Shown: positions 32,143-33,139 of the stretch, in pieces | How the letters are laid out: each line of letters opens with the position of its first letter | How positions within the stretch are numbered: position 1 is the first letter of the stretch | Assembly: GCA_029057985.1 (NCBI GenBank) | Contig: JAIDYR010000108.1 | Coordinates: forward strand, 61,091 to 94,229 | Source of the DNA: Muribaculaceae bacterium | Lineage (GTDB): Bacteria; Bacteroidota; Bacteroidia; Bacteroidales; Muribaculaceae | Length of the DNA stretch: 33,139 nt | Reading direction: 5' to 3' | Made by a program: the position numbers and the translations under genes | The notes under the pieces: generated by a model | The model's input: only the letters and a program-made list of their open reading frames with translations | Database searches by the model: none | Told to the model about the DNA's origin: nothing

Positions 32143-33069
32143 TTATAGAAACGTTTCTACCGGATGGCGATCGGCCAGAGCTATCATCATCTGCTGGAGC
32201 CTCGGATTCATGGAGGTCGTCGCTACCATGCGGCGGAAGTAATCGGAGACTTCGGGTTTGAGAGGTTGGGGAGCCGACCATTGAAATTCTCCGTTGCGGT
32301 TCATTGCTGCAAGCCCGTTTTCGATTATCTGCCGCGCCTCCCGGCTGATATTGAGTTCGGAAATATTGATCTGGGTCTGCATGGAGCCGTCCGACGTATA
32401 GTTACATTCGCTGACACAGACAGGGATCATCATCAATTCCTCGGGGCGCTCGATATTGCGGTTCAGAAGAATCCTGTCGGTGGTGCGGTTAAGCTTATTG
32501 GAGTCAGCTATGAATTTCTCTATGGATTCAATCGCCTTGCCTGCGCGGTTCTTGAGATTGGAGGCGGCGACGGTCTGGGAAGTCCTGATTGATTCCGACT
32601 GGCCGATAGGCACGTCGGAGACGAGCTGGTTGCTTCTGTTGATTATCTTCTCGGATTCCGTCGAAGCGAACTTGAGGATGGGGCGGTCGAGTTCCGTGAC
32701 GCGCTGGCTCAGATTTCTGTTGAGTCCGTTGAAAATCTTCAGATATCGGGCAGAGATCATCTGATAGTCGCGCTCCATGCGGCTCCGGATAGCGAGGAGT
32801 TGCTTTTTCTGCTGGTTAAGGCGCATCAGCTGAGCGTCGACTTTACTCTGCAGAGTAGCCATTTTCTGGGATATCTGGGAGTGGATCATGGCGTAAAATC
32901 CCTGATTCACTCTTGCGCAGACATGATCGGCCCCCGTCTTCTGGGCGTCAATCACGGCAGCCTGCATTCCGACGACAGCGGTCGTCGTAGCTTCGACATG
33001 CTCTTTTACCGATCCGACCTCGCGGGCCATCTCGGTAGTGTCGACATAACAGTCAAAATGATGAGACAT
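32143..33069 (-). CDS. Coiled-coil protein B of the bactofilin-like operon, unknown function
   Basis: 308 residues, not recognised; paralogue of protein A. Opens 'MSHHFDCYVDTTEMAREVGS' and shares 'EVGxxKEHV' (about 17-25), 'ISQKMATLQSKVDAQL' (about 66-81) and 'YQMISARYLKIFNGLNRNLS' (about 102-121) ending in 'LDRPI', where A has 'IDEPI'. It lacks the Ser/Tyr/Gly-rich N-terminal extension of A. The helical core at about 62-128 should form a coiled coil; the C-terminal half has 'IPVCVSECNY' and 'EARQIIENGLAAMN'. A has a matching 'TPFCVMTAST' and 'EEARIINDYFTQNN', so the similarity extends along the whole length. Cytosolic by sequence. Confidence 0.78.
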   Translation of the reverse strand: MSHHFDCYVDTTEMAREVGSVKEHVEATTTAVVGMQAAVIDAQKTGADHVCARVNQGFYAMIHSQISQKMATLQSKVDAQLMRLNQQKKQLLAIRSRMERDYQMISARYLKIFNGLNRNLSQRVTELDRPILKFASTESEKIINRSNQLVSDVPIGQSESIRTSQTVAASNLKNRAGKAIESIEKFIADSNKLNRTTDRILLNRNIERPEELMMIPVCVSECNYTSDGSMQTQINISELNISREARQIIENGLAAMNRNGEFQWSAPQPLKPEVSDYFRRMVATTSMNPRLQQMMIALADRHPVETFL

Positions 33070-33097
33070 GATTATTGTGTTTTAGTGAATTGGGATT

Positions 33098-33139
33098 TTA
33101 TTCGTTGTGAGCTGCAGGGGGAGTCGGAGGGGTAGGAGG
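33098..33139 (-). CDS. C-terminal end of an upstream protein, proline-rich (partial)
   Basis: One minus-strand frame from the window edge reads P-P-T-P-P-T-P-P-A-A-H-N-E and stops at 33098-33100, 28 bp before the start of coiled-coil protein B. The regular PPT repeat and the spacing suggest a real proline-rich C-terminus of the preceding operon gene, but only 13 residues are visible. Confidence 0.4.
   Translation of the reverse strand, partial: PPTPPTPPAAHNE

Overview
The window looks like chromosomal DNA of a Bacteroidales bacterium. A gut Muribaculaceae-type genome of moderate GC is my best guess; this is inference, since no rRNA is present. The clues seen directly are: promoters of the Bacteroidetes type (TTTG, about 20 nt, TAnnTTTG) in front of many genes, very little Shine-Dalgarno signal, surface proteins with Big2 domains and a type IX secretion (T9SS) C-terminal tail, loosely defined lipoboxes, and the gene set aroQ / O-methyltransferase / rbfA / LolE-like permease.

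Layout. Bases 1-5300 are AT-rich and hold two secreted Big2 proteins (the first cut by the window edge) and one small exported protein; this block may have been acquired. Bases 5485-8660 hold a helix-turn-helix protein facing a lipoprotein plus membrane-anchored Ser/Thr kinase pair joined by a TAATG junction. Then come an SDR oxidoreductase, a REP-associated tyrosine transposase (RAYT) flanked by inverted REP-like hairpins, tRNA-Lys(CTT), an OmpA-like/TPR lipoprotein, a 260-bp tandem-duplicated repeat and a small acidic protein. From 14 kb on, nearly everything is housekeeping and mostly on the minus strand: M28/glutaminyl-cyclase-like lipoprotein > tyrS > aroB; a plus-strand DUF115-like gene; aroQ > O-methyltransferase > rbfA > LolC/E-like permease; tRNA-Asp(GTC); and nadB > ctpA > mfd > MINPP-like phosphatase.

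The right end (30098-33139, minus) is the part I recognise least. It is an operon of two paralogous coiled-coil proteins and a bactofilin-like beta-solenoid protein, preceded by the proline-rich tail of another protein that runs off the window, and closed by a strong terminator. This cluster is the best candidate for an undescribed system, possibly a cytoskeletal or polymer-forming assembly.

Regulatory signals are unusually readable: about eleven Bacteroidetes-type promoters, two tRNA promoters sharing an almost identical 29-nt promoter/leader block, and several strong hairpin terminators. Three gene pairs share a 1-nt TAATG overlap and one an ATGA overlap, pointing to translational coupling.
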